Assembly: GCF_014202115.1 (NCBI RefSeq) | Contig: NZ_JACHFW010000009.1 | Coordinates: 1-64,000, forward strand | DNA: 64,000 bases | Source of the DNA: Catenibacillus scindens | GTDB lineage: Bacteria; Bacillota; Clostridia; Lachnospirales; Lachnospiraceae | Reading direction: 5' to 3' | The notes under the pieces: generated by a model | What the model saw: the letters and a program-made list of their open reading frames with translations, nothing else | Database searches by the model: none | What the model was told of the DNA's origin: nothing | Made by a program: the position numbers and the translations under genes | Part shown: piece after piece, positions 1 through 8,269 of the stretch | Layout of the letters: every line of letters starts with the position of its first letter | Numbering within the stretch: the stretch's first letter is position 1

Positions 1-82
1 AGTGCGGGAAAATCCGTCAGAATCTTTTACTCTGGGGGTTCGTTTATTTTGCAGGATTTGGGATAAAAAAGGTTGGTAGAAA

Positions 83-350
83 GTGCCGGACAACATGAAG
101 ACTGCGCAACAAATCGCTAAGCACTTTGGGGTCAGCAAACAGGTTATCCTGCAATGCCTCAAAAAACACGGCGTTAAATTGCGGACTAGATGGGATTACC
201 CAAAGGAAAAATAAAGGAAACATTTTGCCAGTCGTCGGACGAGATTGGCCATCGATATAAAGTATCCAAGAGAACAATTGGCAAGCATATTAAGAATGCT
301 CTGCATGAAGAGTTGGCAAAAGACAGTTCAGTTGTCGCAAAATTTGCGAC
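83..350 (+). pseudogene. Remnant of a helix-turn-helix protein gene, frameshifted
   Basis: Two helix-turn-helix-like segments lie in different forward frames. The first is read from ATG 95 (TAQQIAKHFGVSKQVI) and stops at 214. The second is read from ATG 190 (SSDEIGHRYKVSKRTI) and stays open to 393, but its last dozen residues are antisense to the start of a membrane-protein fragment on the other strand, so the real coding sequence probably ends near 350. Consecutive HTH units of this sort occur in recombinase- and phage-type proteins. The frame change and short length suggest a decayed gene. No family is identified with confidence, and two independent short genes remain possible. Confidence 0.35.
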
Positions 351-353
351 AAC
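331..353. repeat. Perfect 11-bp-arm palindrome at a gene-fragment junction
   Basis: Arms GTTGTCGCAAA and TTTGCGACAAC are separated by one base. The palindrome sits where the forward HTH remnant and the reverse membrane-protein fragment meet. The left half, GTTGTCGCAAAA, recurs at 4509-4520. It could be a recombination or binding site, or a chance palindrome; there is no T-run, so it is not an obvious terminator. Confidence 0.6.
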
Positions 354-482
354 TGCCGTCGCCAGAGCAATAAAGGCGGCCGCACCCCCATAAAACGCAG
401 GACTGCCTCCAGTGGCCGCACATAGGATAAATATAATTGCCACTATTGAATAAAGAATGGCACTTATTTTCATATTATCCAT
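345..482 (-). pseudogene. N-terminal fragment of a small membrane protein
   Basis: The reverse reading from ATG 482, preceded by AGAGGAAAAACTTGC as a plausible ribosome site, begins MDNMKISAILYSIVAI and continues through one hydrophobic segment and a glycine-rich stretch (GGSPAFYGGAAAFIALA). This is the usual look of a short bacterial membrane protein. Past about residue 41 the frame remains open to 186, but that stretch is antisense to the forward HTH remnant and no longer looks membrane-like. The gene therefore appears cut near the 331-353 palindrome. The family is not recognised. Confidence 0.35.
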
Positions 483-615
483 GCAAGTTTTTCCTCTTAA
501 ATATCTTTGAATTAGGGCTTGTATGATTATCTTATTTTACTAATGATATTCAAACGTATTCTATTTTTCTATCCTGCCATGGTGAAATCTGTGTAAAATT
601 AGCGCGAGAAACAGC

Positions 616-1404
616 TCATTTATGTGTGTCAGGGTAAGCGTATATCTCACCATTATCTGGATTTAAATAAAGAGTAACCCATTGGCCGACTTCATAATTC
701 TTGCTATAGACGATGGGCAGGGTAACTTCTTTTTCCTGACCGTTGACTCTGACGAGACAGAATGCGTAAACATCGCCCTCGCTGTCTTTGCGGAATCCGT
801 GGACTCGCGCAGCGATAGGCTGAAATTCTCCCGATTCGATTTTGCGGCGGGTGCGGCGGGCTCTATAGATACGCACGACCAAGAATATAACAAGAAGCGG
901 CGCTGCAAAAAATAACCATACTGTGCTTTCGGAAAGGATATGTCGCTCCTGCGGCAAATGAAAGAGCAGCAAACCAAACAACACTGACGGCACAAAAATA
1001 ACTATGCCAATAACCAGTAGCAAAACCAGACGAGCATGTCGGATTTTTTGTTTCTCCGCCAGACTCGTGACGAGTTGGAAATCCTCCTTCTGCGGATGGT
1101 AGCGCAGTTGGAGAATATCGCCCGCTTTTGGAAGGTCATATATGCGAGGGAATATCCAGCTTCGGTGCCAGTCTACACCCTGCCATTGGAATACGAGATC
1201 CAGTTTATATTGCCGCGGCTCTAAAACGCCATCTCTATCTTTCTTGTCGATTTTCTCAATACGGAGAACGCGGGCTGTTATCAGTTTCCACTTTCGCTGT
1301 TCCAGCCGTCTTATAATGCGCCACAGCAGGAAGAATACAATAATTATGGCAAAAGGGGAAATTGTCGGGAATATAATGTTCCAAAATGCCGTTGAATTGT
1401 CCAC
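616..1404 (-). CDS. DUF3592-type membrane protein with two repeats
   Basis: A 262-residue protein with a GTG start, chosen because GAGGAGGAG lies eight bases upstream. It has a hydrophobic segment near residues 13-29 and a second pair near 124-150 and 160-177. After each membrane part comes a beta-rich domain with the DUF3592 pattern (a basic stretch, ITARVLRIEKIDKKD, then GDILQLRYHP; and IAARVHGFRKDSEGD, then GQWVTLYLNPDNGE). The GxxVxLxYNP-like motif is typical of DUF3592, whose function is unknown. The gene appears monocistronic, in an accessory region that holds a second DUF3592 gene at 3367-4026. No catalytic residues are apparent. Confidence 0.7.
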   Translation of the reverse strand: MDNSTAFWNIIFPTISPFAIIIVFFLLWRIIRRLEQRKWKLITARVLRIEKIDKKDRDGVLEPRQYKLDLVFQWQGVDWHRSWIFPRIYDLPKAGDILQLRYHPQKEDFQLVTSLAEKQKIRHARLVLLLVIGIVIFVPSVLFGLLLFHLPQERHILSESTVWLFFAAPLLVIFLVVRIYRARRTRRKIESGEFQPIAARVHGFRKDSEGDVYAFCLVRVNGQEKEVTLPIVYSKNYEVGQWVTLYLNPDNGEIYAYPDTHK

Positions 1405-1574
1405 TGACTGCTCCTCCTCTCAGATGTACATATAATCATCCAAGATAATTATACCTTTGTACTTGGCAAAATTGCCACCATTTGAAAGTAAAACCCAGAT
1501 AAACTTTTGGTAAACAGATATTCTCCTGGTGAGGATATGAATTTTGTGTGGACACAAGCCTTTAAAATTATAAG

Positions 1575-1603
1575 TTGCCAGGCTATTTCCTTTCTGGTAC
1601 AAT
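1575..1603 (+). promoter_or_regulatory. Putative sigma-A promoter of the small DUF4177-like gene
   Basis: TTGCCA at 1575-1580 and TACAAT at 1598-1603 are separated by 17 bases, about 80 bases upstream of the start codon at 1683. The match to the vegetative consensus is good but it was judged by eye only. Confidence 0.5.
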
Positions 1604-1682
1604 ACAAGTTGTAAATGCCTATAAGGCTTAAGACATTATCAACACGCCTCAGAGGCTCCCGGGCAGATCGGAGGTAAATACA

Positions 1683-1862
1683 ATGTACAAAACAGTGGTA
1701 ATAAAGTATTCCCCCAAGGTGAAAGACATGGCCGCAAAAGTGGAAGAGGCGGCCAACAAAATGGAGCGGGAAGGGTTTGAACTGATCTCCTGCTCAATCA
1801 TGCCTTCTTCTAAAGGTATTCTGGTTTTCAAGAAAACCACCGTGGTTGGATCAATAGAATAA
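1683..1862 (+). CDS. Small DUF4177-like protein
   Basis: A 59-residue protein starting at ATG 1683 after CGGAGGTAAATACA. It reads MYKTVVIKYSPKVKDMAAKV, then a helical KVEEAANKMEREGFE segment and a strand pair ending in GILVFKKTT. The layout (beta strand, amphipathic helix, LISCSIMPSSKGILVFKK) resembles the short DUF4177 family, in which a YKVV strand is followed by 'LN..G.EGWELVS' and a terminal hydrophobic strand. Function is unknown. It stands alone behind its own promoter and about 100 bases before the serine hydrolase gene on the same strand. Confidence 0.6.
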   Translation: MYKTVVIKYSPKVKDMAAKVEEAANKMEREGFELISCSIMPSSKGILVFKKTTVVGSIE

Positions 1863-1963
1863 AGTCTTTCTCAAATAGGCCGTTTTCAGGAGTACTGGGA
1901 ACGTCCATTTGTTAAATTCACGCCAGATACATGTTAAATATAGGAGAAGGTCGATAATAGCTT

Positions 1964-3454
1964 ATGTTGAAGAAACGAACGATAGCATTACTTTTGTGTT
2001 TCTGTGTTTTTTGCTGCCTGAGTATTTTGATAGCAGCACAGCCCGTCTATGCTCAGGATGGATACCAGAAAAATCCTGTTGATTACCGTGAGATTGATGA
2101 CTATCTGCGATCCGCCGTAGACAATGCCCATATTCCCGGAATGTCCGTGACGATTGTAAACAAAGATGCGGTACTATTTTCCGGGAATTATGGAGACTGC
2201 GAAAGCAGCGAAACGCCCTTTTATCTGGGTTCGGTCAGTAAATCCTTTACCGCCGTCTGTATCATGCAGCTGGTTGAGCAGGGGAAAGTTGACCTGAATG
2301 CACCTGTCTCCGCATATCTGCCGGGTGCAACCGATGGTGACAGGATTTCAGTGAGCCAACTGCTGAATCATACAAGCGGTCTTGGCCAGTACCAGACCTT
2401 AGAAAATTATAAGATCGTGAACGAGCAGGGTGTGCATCATTACGCCAATGTAAATTATTCCCTGCTTGGCGAAATAATCGAGGCTGTCAGTGGTGAATCG
2501 TACAGTGATTACATAACGAAGAATCTCTTCGAGCCGCTGCAGCTTTCCCATACTGCCGCTACGCAGGACGAAAGCGAGAAAAATGGTCTGATTGATGGCT
2601 ATACAAACTATTGGGGCTTCAACATCAAAACAAGCCACAAATATCCTTCCTCCAAGGATGACTGGATTACCGTCCCTGCCGGTTACATCTCATCCTCCAC
2701 AGAAGACTTGGGGAAATACCTACAGATGTATCTGAATAGAGGAAGCGGCATTCTTTCAGAATCCAGCATCGATACGATGTTTTATGGGGATACCATCTAT
2801 GTGGATGGCGACATCCCTTATTGGTACGGGTACGGGTGGACGCGTATCGAGGCTCCTCTTTCTGAGCCGGTTCTGCAGCACAACGGCCTTGTCGAAACCG
2901 GGAACGCCTGCATCTTTCTGCTGCCGGAAAGCAGCCTTGCGATGGCTGTTACGGCCAATGTAAACGATTATTTTGCAGCAAACGCCATGATAGATTCGCT
3001 GGGGTGGGGCGTGGCGCTCATGCTCCTGGGGGATGCGCCAAATGAAATATCGGGCAGCACGTATGCCCTGAACCATCTCTGGCTCAACCTGACTATGTTG
3101 GCTGTACTGACAATAGCAATCATTCCGTTATGCCGACTTTCCAAATACCGGGAACGCGTACTGCTACTGCGCGGCAACAAATTGCCGGGAGTGTACTCTT
3201 TGATTGGCTTGCATTTTCTTTTACCCGCCTTCCTGCTGATGGCTGTTCCAGTATTTTTGAAAATTCCCCTCTGGGTCGTTCAGGCTTTTGTTCCTGACGT
3301 TTTCTTGACCATTATTGTTTCTGCTGTACTGCTTCTGGCCGTAGGCTTTCTAAAGGGAGGGATTCTATGGGCGCACAAGAAGACAATACGAACAAGACAA
3401 GTCTCCGGAGGAGGCCATGGATCCTCCGGCTATGCGCCGGATTGTTCATCCTGA
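1964..3454 (+). CDS. Membrane-anchored beta-lactamase-family serine hydrolase
   Basis: A 496-residue serine beta-lactamase/class C penicillin-binding-protein-like hydrolase. It has an N-terminal signal segment (residues about 5-30), the nucleophile motif SVSK at 90-93, the second-motif Tyr in YAN at 160-162, and HNG near 306-308 as the third motif. HTSGL and YSLLGEIIEAVSG are family signatures. After residue 365 come three predicted membrane segments, so the catalytic domain faces outside while tethered. Such proteins act on D-amino-acid peptides or esters; the substrate cannot be told from sequence, and resistance to beta-lactams should not be assumed. The last 29 codons overlap the next gene in another frame, and that cysteine- and glycine-rich tail may not be functional. 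Confidence 0.8.
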   Translation: MLKKRTIALLLCFCVFCCLSILIAAQPVYAQDGYQKNPVDYREIDDYLRSAVDNAHIPGMSVTIVNKDAVLFSGNYGDCESSETPFYLGSVSKSFTAVCIMQLVEQGKVDLNAPVSAYLPGATDGDRISVSQLLNHTSGLGQYQTLENYKIVNEQGVHHYANVNYSLLGEIIEAVSGESYSDYITKNLFEPLQLSHTAATQDESEKNGLIDGYTNYWGFNIKTSHKYPSSKDDWITVPAGYISSSTEDLGKYLQMYLNRGSGILSESSIDTMFYGDTIYVDGDIPYWYGYGWTRIEAPLSEPVLQHNGLVETGNACIFLLPESSLAMAVTANVNDYFAANAMIDSLGWGVALMLLGDAPNEISGSTYALNHLWLNLTMLAVLTIAIIPLCRLSKYRERVLLLRGNKLPGVYSLIGLHFLLPAFLLMAVPVFLKIPLWVVQAFVPDVFLTIIVSAVLLLAVGFLKGGILWAHKKTIRTRQVSGGGHGSSGYAPDCSS

Positions 3455-4026
3455 TTTTTACAGTTGGTTTTATGCTCATCGGTGGAGGGATTCTCTATTC
3501 GGCCCATCAAGAAGAGGCCGGTTATACTGGCACCACAACAGGCACGGTTGTGGGATACGAAAGCAGGATGGGAGATGCTGATGATTCCTTCCGATATTTC
3601 TATGCGCCAATCGTCCGCTATAAAACAACGAAGGGCAGCCTCTGCACAGGGATTGGGAACGTATGGACATCCAACCGCCCATTTGAAGTTGGGGAACAAA
3701 TAGATATCCGATATAACCCGACACAAACAGATGTAGTCAATGTAGAAGGCTACGGCGTTTCCGTGAGCTATAAGCTGGGCATTGCCTTTTTCCTGTTTGG
3801 CTCTGCAGTATCCGTGCTCCTGCTGATTTTCCTGATTTTGACAAAGCTCATCCGCGATCCGGATAAAAGGGAGCAGATCATGGGCAAACTAGTGGCCGCC
3901 ATTATTGCGCTGCTTATTGCCGGAGTATGGTGTATGCTTGCAGGGATAAAAATCACGCTGGCTGTTTTTGGGCTGCTGGGGCTATATGCCCTTTTCCAGC
4001 ATTATAAAAAGAGGAGGGAACCATAA
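3367..4026 (+). CDS. DUF3592 membrane protein
   Basis: A 219-residue protein with a membrane segment at about 21-45, an extracytoplasmic DUF3592 domain (TTTGTVVGYESRMGD, then APIVRYKTTKG and GEQIDIRYNPTQTD) and two or three C-terminal membrane segments from about 137. The ATG at 3367 is favoured because AAAGGGAGGGA lies directly upstream, even though this places 88 bases of overlap with the 3' end of the hydrolase gene. The two are probably co-transcribed and translationally coupled. It is a homologue in kind of the 616-1404 product. The function of DUF3592 is not known. Confidence 0.7.
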   Translation: MGAQEDNTNKTSLRRRPWILRLCAGLFILIFTVGFMLIGGGILYSAHQEEAGYTGTTTGTVVGYESRMGDADDSFRYFYAPIVRYKTTKGSLCTGIGNVWTSNRPFEVGEQIDIRYNPTQTDVVNVEGYGVSVSYKLGIAFFLFGSAVSVLLLIFLILTKLIRDPDKREQIMGKLVAAIIALLIAGVWCMLAGIKITLAVFGLLGLYALFQHYKKRREP

Positions 4027-4059
4027 AGTCCTCTCCTCAGCTTCTGGATCTCCGGATAT

Positions 4060-4482
4060 TTATTTTGCGACCTTCTCCAGTGCCTCGCATATCTTCTGCA
4101 TTCCCAGTTTCTGGTCTTTCACTTTTGCGGTTATGGTGTTATTCACCAGAGAAAGCTTGAGTTTCGTTTTTCCACTTTTCATTTTAATAATCCGCTGGGA
4201 TGGTACGAGCCCCTTTTTTATCTTCACTTCATCAAACTGATTGAAAGGAATACAAATCTTTCCATAAATGTGTGAGATATCGAATGTTTCAAGGACGGCA
4301 ATGACCAGTGACTTCTCCGTCACGCCCACATAACAGGATACATTGCTCAGTGCTCCCAGTGCCAGCATCTCCGCAGTTCCTGACATAAGCGTCCCCCATG
4401 CTTCTCCCTGATAAGTTTCCCCTTCCGGGCGGATAGATTCCAGCATTTGTTTCATGTCCGTATCATTCATCAGTAGTGCCAT
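4060..4482 (-). CDS. Unrecognised 140-residue protein, possibly PH-like
   Basis: The start at ATG 4482 follows AAGGAGGTTAACAAAA, a strong site. The protein has an N-terminal helix (MNDTDMKQMLESI), then a run of predicted strands (SCYVGVTEKSLVIAVL, ICIPFNQFDEVKIKKG, KTKLKLSLVNNTITAKV) and a closing amphipathic helix. That order is reminiscent of bacterial PH-like (YvbH/Vps36-type) domains, which is a guess from pattern and not an assignment. There is no signal peptide or membrane segment. It lies 45 bases upstream of the next minus-strand gene's stop side and may be co-transcribed with 4527-5657. Confidence 0.55.
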   Translation of the reverse strand: MALLMNDTDMKQMLESIRPEGETYQGEAWGTLMSGTAEMLALGALSNVSCYVGVTEKSLVIAVLETFDISHIYGKICIPFNQFDEVKIKKGLVPSQRIIKMKSGKTKLKLSLVNNTITAKVKDQKLGMQKICEALEKVAK

Positions 4483-4526
4483 TTTTGTTAACCTCCTTGT
4501 TTAGACATGTTGTCGCAAAAATCAAC

Positions 4527-5657
4527 TTAATATTCTCGGTAATACTCATGGTTTTGAATCACAATACCACTCAGAAATCCGTTATAAAATGTCAGATCCA
4601 AGTGCTTTGTATATTCGGCTCCTTCCAACTCATAAGTTACGTTGTAATTTTCATATCTGTCTGATGGCTCGCCATATTGATCGATCACGTCCTCCACCGT
4701 AGCCCAGCCAAGCATCAGGCCACCCGGAAGCTGGATGTCAGCTCCATAAAAGTCCAGGCTGCCGTTGGATACCGACAGACGTCCGACCGTTCCATCTTCG
4801 ATCGGTACCGATGATTCCGATGTGTTATATACCGTGACTGAAATGCTTTGCTCCTTATCATTGGTCAACGACAGCTCCCGATTAGGAAATTCGCCATATG
4901 GTTGATCAGCTCCAGCTAATCGGCTGTCAGGATCCCCCTCTGACAGCGACCATCCATTTTCAAGGAAATCGGAAAGCCTGCATGGGATCGTGTACACATC
5001 GTCATCGATCTGGATAGCAAAACTGTCCCAGTTGTTTGGCAGTTCAGGATTGGGCAGGTACATTTCCCGACCGGAACCATCAAGGTCTTCCAGATATTCC
5101 AGCGTGACCAATACAGATGTATGGGGCAGATAGACTGCTTTGGCAATAATATCTTTTTCTCCTCTCAGCTGGATCCCCTCATCATATCGATCTTCGGTGA
5201 TTTCGAATGAGTGCTTTTTACCTTCTGCATCCCGACCGCGCAGGTAATATCGTGTCGGGGCATCCCCCGTTCCGGATGATCTGTCAAGATCAAACTGATG
5301 GAGATAGGTTAAGAGCGGATGGTCAAGGTATGGCGCGTCCAAAACAATCGGACGTACAGCAAAGAATATGACTGCAGCACATAGGAAGATTCCAGCAAAA
5401 TATCCGATAATATGTCTTATGCGTTTCTCTGACAGAAAGAATTTTACCAGACAGACAATTGCGATAATCAGCACAGCCAAACTCAGCGCGCTTCGGAAAG
5501 CCACCTTTTGAGCGAAACCGGTTATTCCTATCACCAAATCTGTATCATTGATAAACCAGTCTAGCGCAATTAGAAGGATAATTGGCGCAAAAATAATGAC
5601 ACAAAGTATTACAACAAAAAGCTTTATTCCTCTTTCATGTCTTTTATTTTTCTCCAC
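4527..5657 (-). CDS. Unrecognised membrane protein with large extracytoplasmic domain
   Basis: A 376-residue protein with a GTG start preceded by AGGAGAAAGGC. Three hydrophobic segments occupy roughly residues 12-32, 49-70 and 83-103; the remaining 270 residues are acidic, polar and rich in strands. The last 90 residues (GGLMLGWATVEDVIDQYGEPSDRYEN) carry the motif seen in many extracellular clostridial proteins, where a short helix 'TxEDVxxxYGxP' precedes strands, as in SmpA/BamE-like or DUF4309-type folds. I do not recognise the complete protein. It sits in the island together with the PH-like gene. Confidence 0.55.
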   Translation of the reverse strand: MEKNKRHERGIKLFVVILCVIIFAPIILLIALDWFINDTDLVIGITGFAQKVAFRSALSLAVLIIAIVCLVKFFLSEKRIRHIIGYFAGIFLCAAVIFFAVRPIVLDAPYLDHPLLTYLHQFDLDRSSGTGDAPTRYYLRGRDAEGKKHSFEITEDRYDEGIQLRGEKDIIAKAVYLPHTSVLVTLEYLEDLDGSGREMYLPNPELPNNWDSFAIQIDDDVYTIPCRLSDFLENGWSLSEGDPDSRLAGADQPYGEFPNRELSLTNDKEQSISVTVYNTSESSVPIEDGTVGRLSVSNGSLDFYGADIQLPGGLMLGWATVEDVIDQYGEPSDRYENYNVTYELEGAEYTKHLDLTFYNGFLSGIVIQNHEYYREY

Positions 5658-6009
5658 TTTGCCTTTCTCCTATTTTTTATACAGTATAGCATCGTTGAGA
5701 GAAGGCAACTAGCGCATTTTTGTAAAATTTAAGTAAATACCCATTTTTACTGCCAATCCTGCCGTTTCCAAGCGTTCCGCTTTATTCCGAGTCTTTCCAC
5801 TTTTCTCCAAACCCCCAAACCACAGCCCATTTGCGGTATATTGGGGGCAACAAAATAACTTCTCGGAATCTCAATAAATGAGATTCCAACCGAAACTTGA
5901 CAACTAAATATCGTGCAGGGAAAGAAATTTACGAGAAATGGACATAAACATTGGACATAGCGGGTACTATGTCTTGAAAAATCTTATGAATTCGCTTAAG
6001 ATATCATTA
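5658..6009. other. Gene-free stretch with small inverted repeats
   Basis: No convincing reading frame is visible. Two short hairpins can be seen: GGAATCTCA/TGAGATTCC at 5865-5887 (loop ATAAA) and GACATAG/CTATGTC near 5955-5974. A homopyrimidine-rich stretch covers 5750-5830. This is probably flank of the broken transposon plus the upstream region of the 4527-5657 gene. I looked for the missing recombinase N-terminus here and did not find it. Confidence 0.4.
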
Positions 6010-6034
6010 TTAGGCGGCTAATCCTAATAATGAT
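6003..6034. repeat. Hairpin across the stop codon of the transposase remnant
   Basis: Arms ATCATTATTAGG (6003-6014) and CCTAATAATGAT (6023-6034) match perfectly around an 8-base loop. The arms contain the stop codon and the last codons of the transposase fragment, so the hairpin could terminate or protect its transcript. Confidence 0.6.
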
Positions 6035-6464
6035 TCTTGAAATGCCTCGACGGATGGCATTTCCCAGGCATCAAGATGTTGGAGCATCATGATGCCGTAG
6101 AGGCGGCAGTACCACATCTTTGTAGAGCGGTGCCTGCCGTCTTCTAATTTATAGTCCTCTTTCTCACGCTTATTCGAGCGTTCCACGGAAGTCCTTCTGT
6201 CATATTCCTTTTCCCATGCTTTAGAGTCCCTTGGCGGTATGTTAAATAACCTTGGATTGTCATCGGTAAAGATATGTACGGTCCTTCCGTATTTCGCCGG
6301 TGAACAGGGATGTTCACAAAAGCAGCCACGTTTTCGGTTTGCTTTTGGGCATCGGTATTTGGCCCGATGCTTGGCAGCCTCATATCCATCTTTATGCATA
6401 CGTAAGCCCATCTTACAGATTGGGACGCCATCCTCATCAATGGTGAAATCGTCCTTATAAGTGG
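6010..6464 (-). pseudogene. Transposase, C-terminal fragment
   Basis: The reverse frame encodes the end of a DDE transposase of the IS1182/IS4-like group: the conserved stretch TYKDDFTIDEDGVPIC is followed by GLRMHKDGYEAAKHRAKYRCP, several cysteines (KRGCFCEHPC), then RTSVERSNKREKEDYKLE and the terminal RLYGIMMLQHLDAW. The frame is open to about 6464 with no start codon of the right kind; ATG 6411 is internal. The amino-terminal half, including the first catalytic aspartates, is missing. Homology stops where the serine-recombinase frame begins on the other strand, so the break is shared. Non-functional. Confidence 0.75.
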
Positions 6465-7797
6465 CTTGCCCGGAACCGGGGCGACGATATCGATATTATG
6501 CGCATTTTACGCGAATGTGGAGTGCAGCTGGTCTCAGCGTCAGAAAGTATTGACGATAGCCCTTCCGGAATGTTGCTTCATGGCATCATGAGCTCTATTG
6601 CTGAATTTTATTCACAGAACTTAGCAACGGAGGTCAAGAAGGGCATGGGTGAGAAGATCAAGAGTGGCGGCACCGTTGGCCGTGCGCCACTGGGATATAT
6701 TAATGTTCGCCACGTTGACGAAAAAGGGCGAGAAGATCGCACTGTTGTTCCTGATCCGGAAAGAGCACCGCTCATCAAGTTGGCTTTTAAGGAATATGCT
6801 ACCGGAAACTGGACTCTGGTGGATCTGGCAGAACATTTAGCCGCCTGCGGGCTTACCACTCGCTCAACCCCGAAGATATCTTCTCGTCCAATTACAGTTA
6901 GTGCGCTCAGTAAGGTATTGGGCAATTCATACTATAAAGGCGTAGTTCACTATAAGGATGTAGACTACCCGGGAAACCACGAACCGTTGGTTAGCGAAGA
7001 AACATGGAACAAAGTGCAAATTATTCTTGCCTCAAAAGTCAACGGCGAGCGCAACTTTAAGCATCCACATTTCCTTAAAAGTACCGTTTACTGCGCATAT
7101 TGTGGCGAGCGATTAATCATATGCAATGAGAAGAAAAAGAATAGTACTGTTTACCCTTATTTTGTCTGCGCTGGTCGCCACAGCAAACGGCATCCAGAGT
7201 GCAAGACCAGAGCGGTACTGATCGAAGTCGTAGAAAATAAAATTGAAGAGTTCTATGACACTTATCAGCTGCCGCCAGAAGTGAGATACATGCTGGAGAG
7301 CCAAGTTCAGGGGATAATCGCAGCAGAAAGAGAAAAATACAGTGAAGAGCTAAATGGCCTTAAAGGGCAAAAAGCCAAGCTGGAGAACAAACGGCAAAAA
7401 TTGCTTGAAGCTCATTACAACAATGCAATCCCTATTGACCTGCTTAAAAGCGAGCAACAGAAGATCGCCAAAGAACTGGCAGCGATTGAGCACGAAATCC
7501 GCATCCACAATACTACTTTTGAGGGGCTCACAGAAAATCTTCAGCTAAGCCTGGACATGATTGAGGATTGCGGAAAGTATTATCGCAATGCCGATAACGC
7601 TACTAAGCGCCTTCTCAACCAGGCTATCTTCAAGAAAATCTATGTGAGCAACGCAGAAGATGATGAGTTAAAGATTGAGCCTCAGTTCCGAGCGCCATAT
7701 GATCAGATACTGGAGCCCATTAAAGATGATCTAGCAAAGATCAACCGGACGAAACAAACCATGTCAGATAGACTTCAACAGTTTATCGAGACGGCAA

Positions 7798-7832
7798 AAG
7801 GCCACATCCAAGCAATCTTTGGATGTGGCCTT
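7798..7832 (-). terminator. 14-bp hairpin, possible terminator of tRNA-Pro transcript
   Basis: AAGGCCACATCCAA and its complement TTGGATGTGGCCTT are separated by seven bases. On the minus strand the stem is followed by TTTTGCC. It lies 89 bases past the 3' end of tRNA-Pro and inside the recombinase frame. The sense of transcription that it serves is inferred. Confidence 0.5.
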
Positions 7833-7920
7833 AATGCGGACAATAATTCCAATTTTATCGAGAATACTTCGAACCAATCAAAATTTTTTGGTCAGATTAG
7901 TTCGAGTAAGAATATTCTAG

Positions 7921-7994
7921 TCGGAGTGACAGGATTTGAACCTGCGGTCTCAACAACCCGAATGTTGCGCGATACCAAGCTTCGCTACACCCCG
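7921..7994 (-). tRNA. tRNA-Pro (anticodon CGG)
   Basis: The reverse complement folds as a complete cloverleaf. Acceptor CGGGGTG pairs with CACTCCG with one G-U, the D stem is GCGA/TCGC, the anticodon stem CAACA/TGTTG is perfect around loop TTCGGGT, and the T stem GCAGG/CCTGT encloses TTCAAAT. The anticodon CGG reads CCG proline codons. The discriminator base is A, and CCA is not encoded (the sequence continues CTAGAA). The 3' end at 7921 faces the recombinase, the classical arrangement of an integrative element inserted at a tRNA 3' end. Confidence 0.95.
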
Positions 7995-8072
7995 ACAGCA
8001 AAGTTATGATATCACGTTCCAAAAATAAAATCAAGTATTTTTTACAATTTTTTGAAAATTTTTGAAAATTCG

Positions 8073-8103
8073 GTTACTATTCACAGTCCAATGTCATTTA
8101 GTT
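8073..8103. repeat. IS left terminal inverted repeat
   Basis: 31 bases beginning GTTACTATTCACAGTCCAAT, identical to the reverse complement of 9790-9820. Confidence 0.95.
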
Positions 8104-8269
8104 TACGATAAAAGAAGTCTATCTTCTTTGGAATAAAGCAGTGATCACATCCTTGTGACCATAATTCAGGGGAATCGGAGACATTTTACGGTTTGTGGTA
8201 CGAATTTTTTGTACGACAAAAAGACAGGTTGCATATCTGCCTTTTCAAGAGGTATAATGATGATGATGT

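Larger units (their letters stand above)
6465..8009 (+). pseudogene. Large serine recombinase, N-terminally truncated
   Basis: The frame enters with LARNRGDDIDIMRILRECGV, which corresponds to about residue 70 of resolvase-type catalytic domains. The catalytic serine, near residue 10, and the first arginine motif are absent. What remains is the end of the catalytic domain (IMSSIAEFYSQNLATEV), the recombinase domain (GRAPLGYIN, then ALSKVLGNSYYKG), a zinc-ribbon (CAYCGERLIIC ... CAGRHSKRHPEC) and a coiled coil near residues 290-360, as in phage and ICE integrases. ATG 6498 is internal and should not be taken as a real start. The last 30 residues (VGVTGFEPAVSTTRML) are the translation of antisense tRNA-Pro, so the natural C-terminus is uncertain. 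Confidence 0.85.

Noticed and set aside
1964-3454. Antibiotic-inactivating beta-lactamase
   Set aside because: The motifs are shared by many peptidases and esterases, and C-terminal membrane anchors are unusual in class C beta-lactamases.
7891-8009. Conserved-looking tail VGVTGFEPAVSTTRML of the recombinase frame
   Set aside because: This peptide is simply the translation of the complement of a tRNA gene, not a protein domain.
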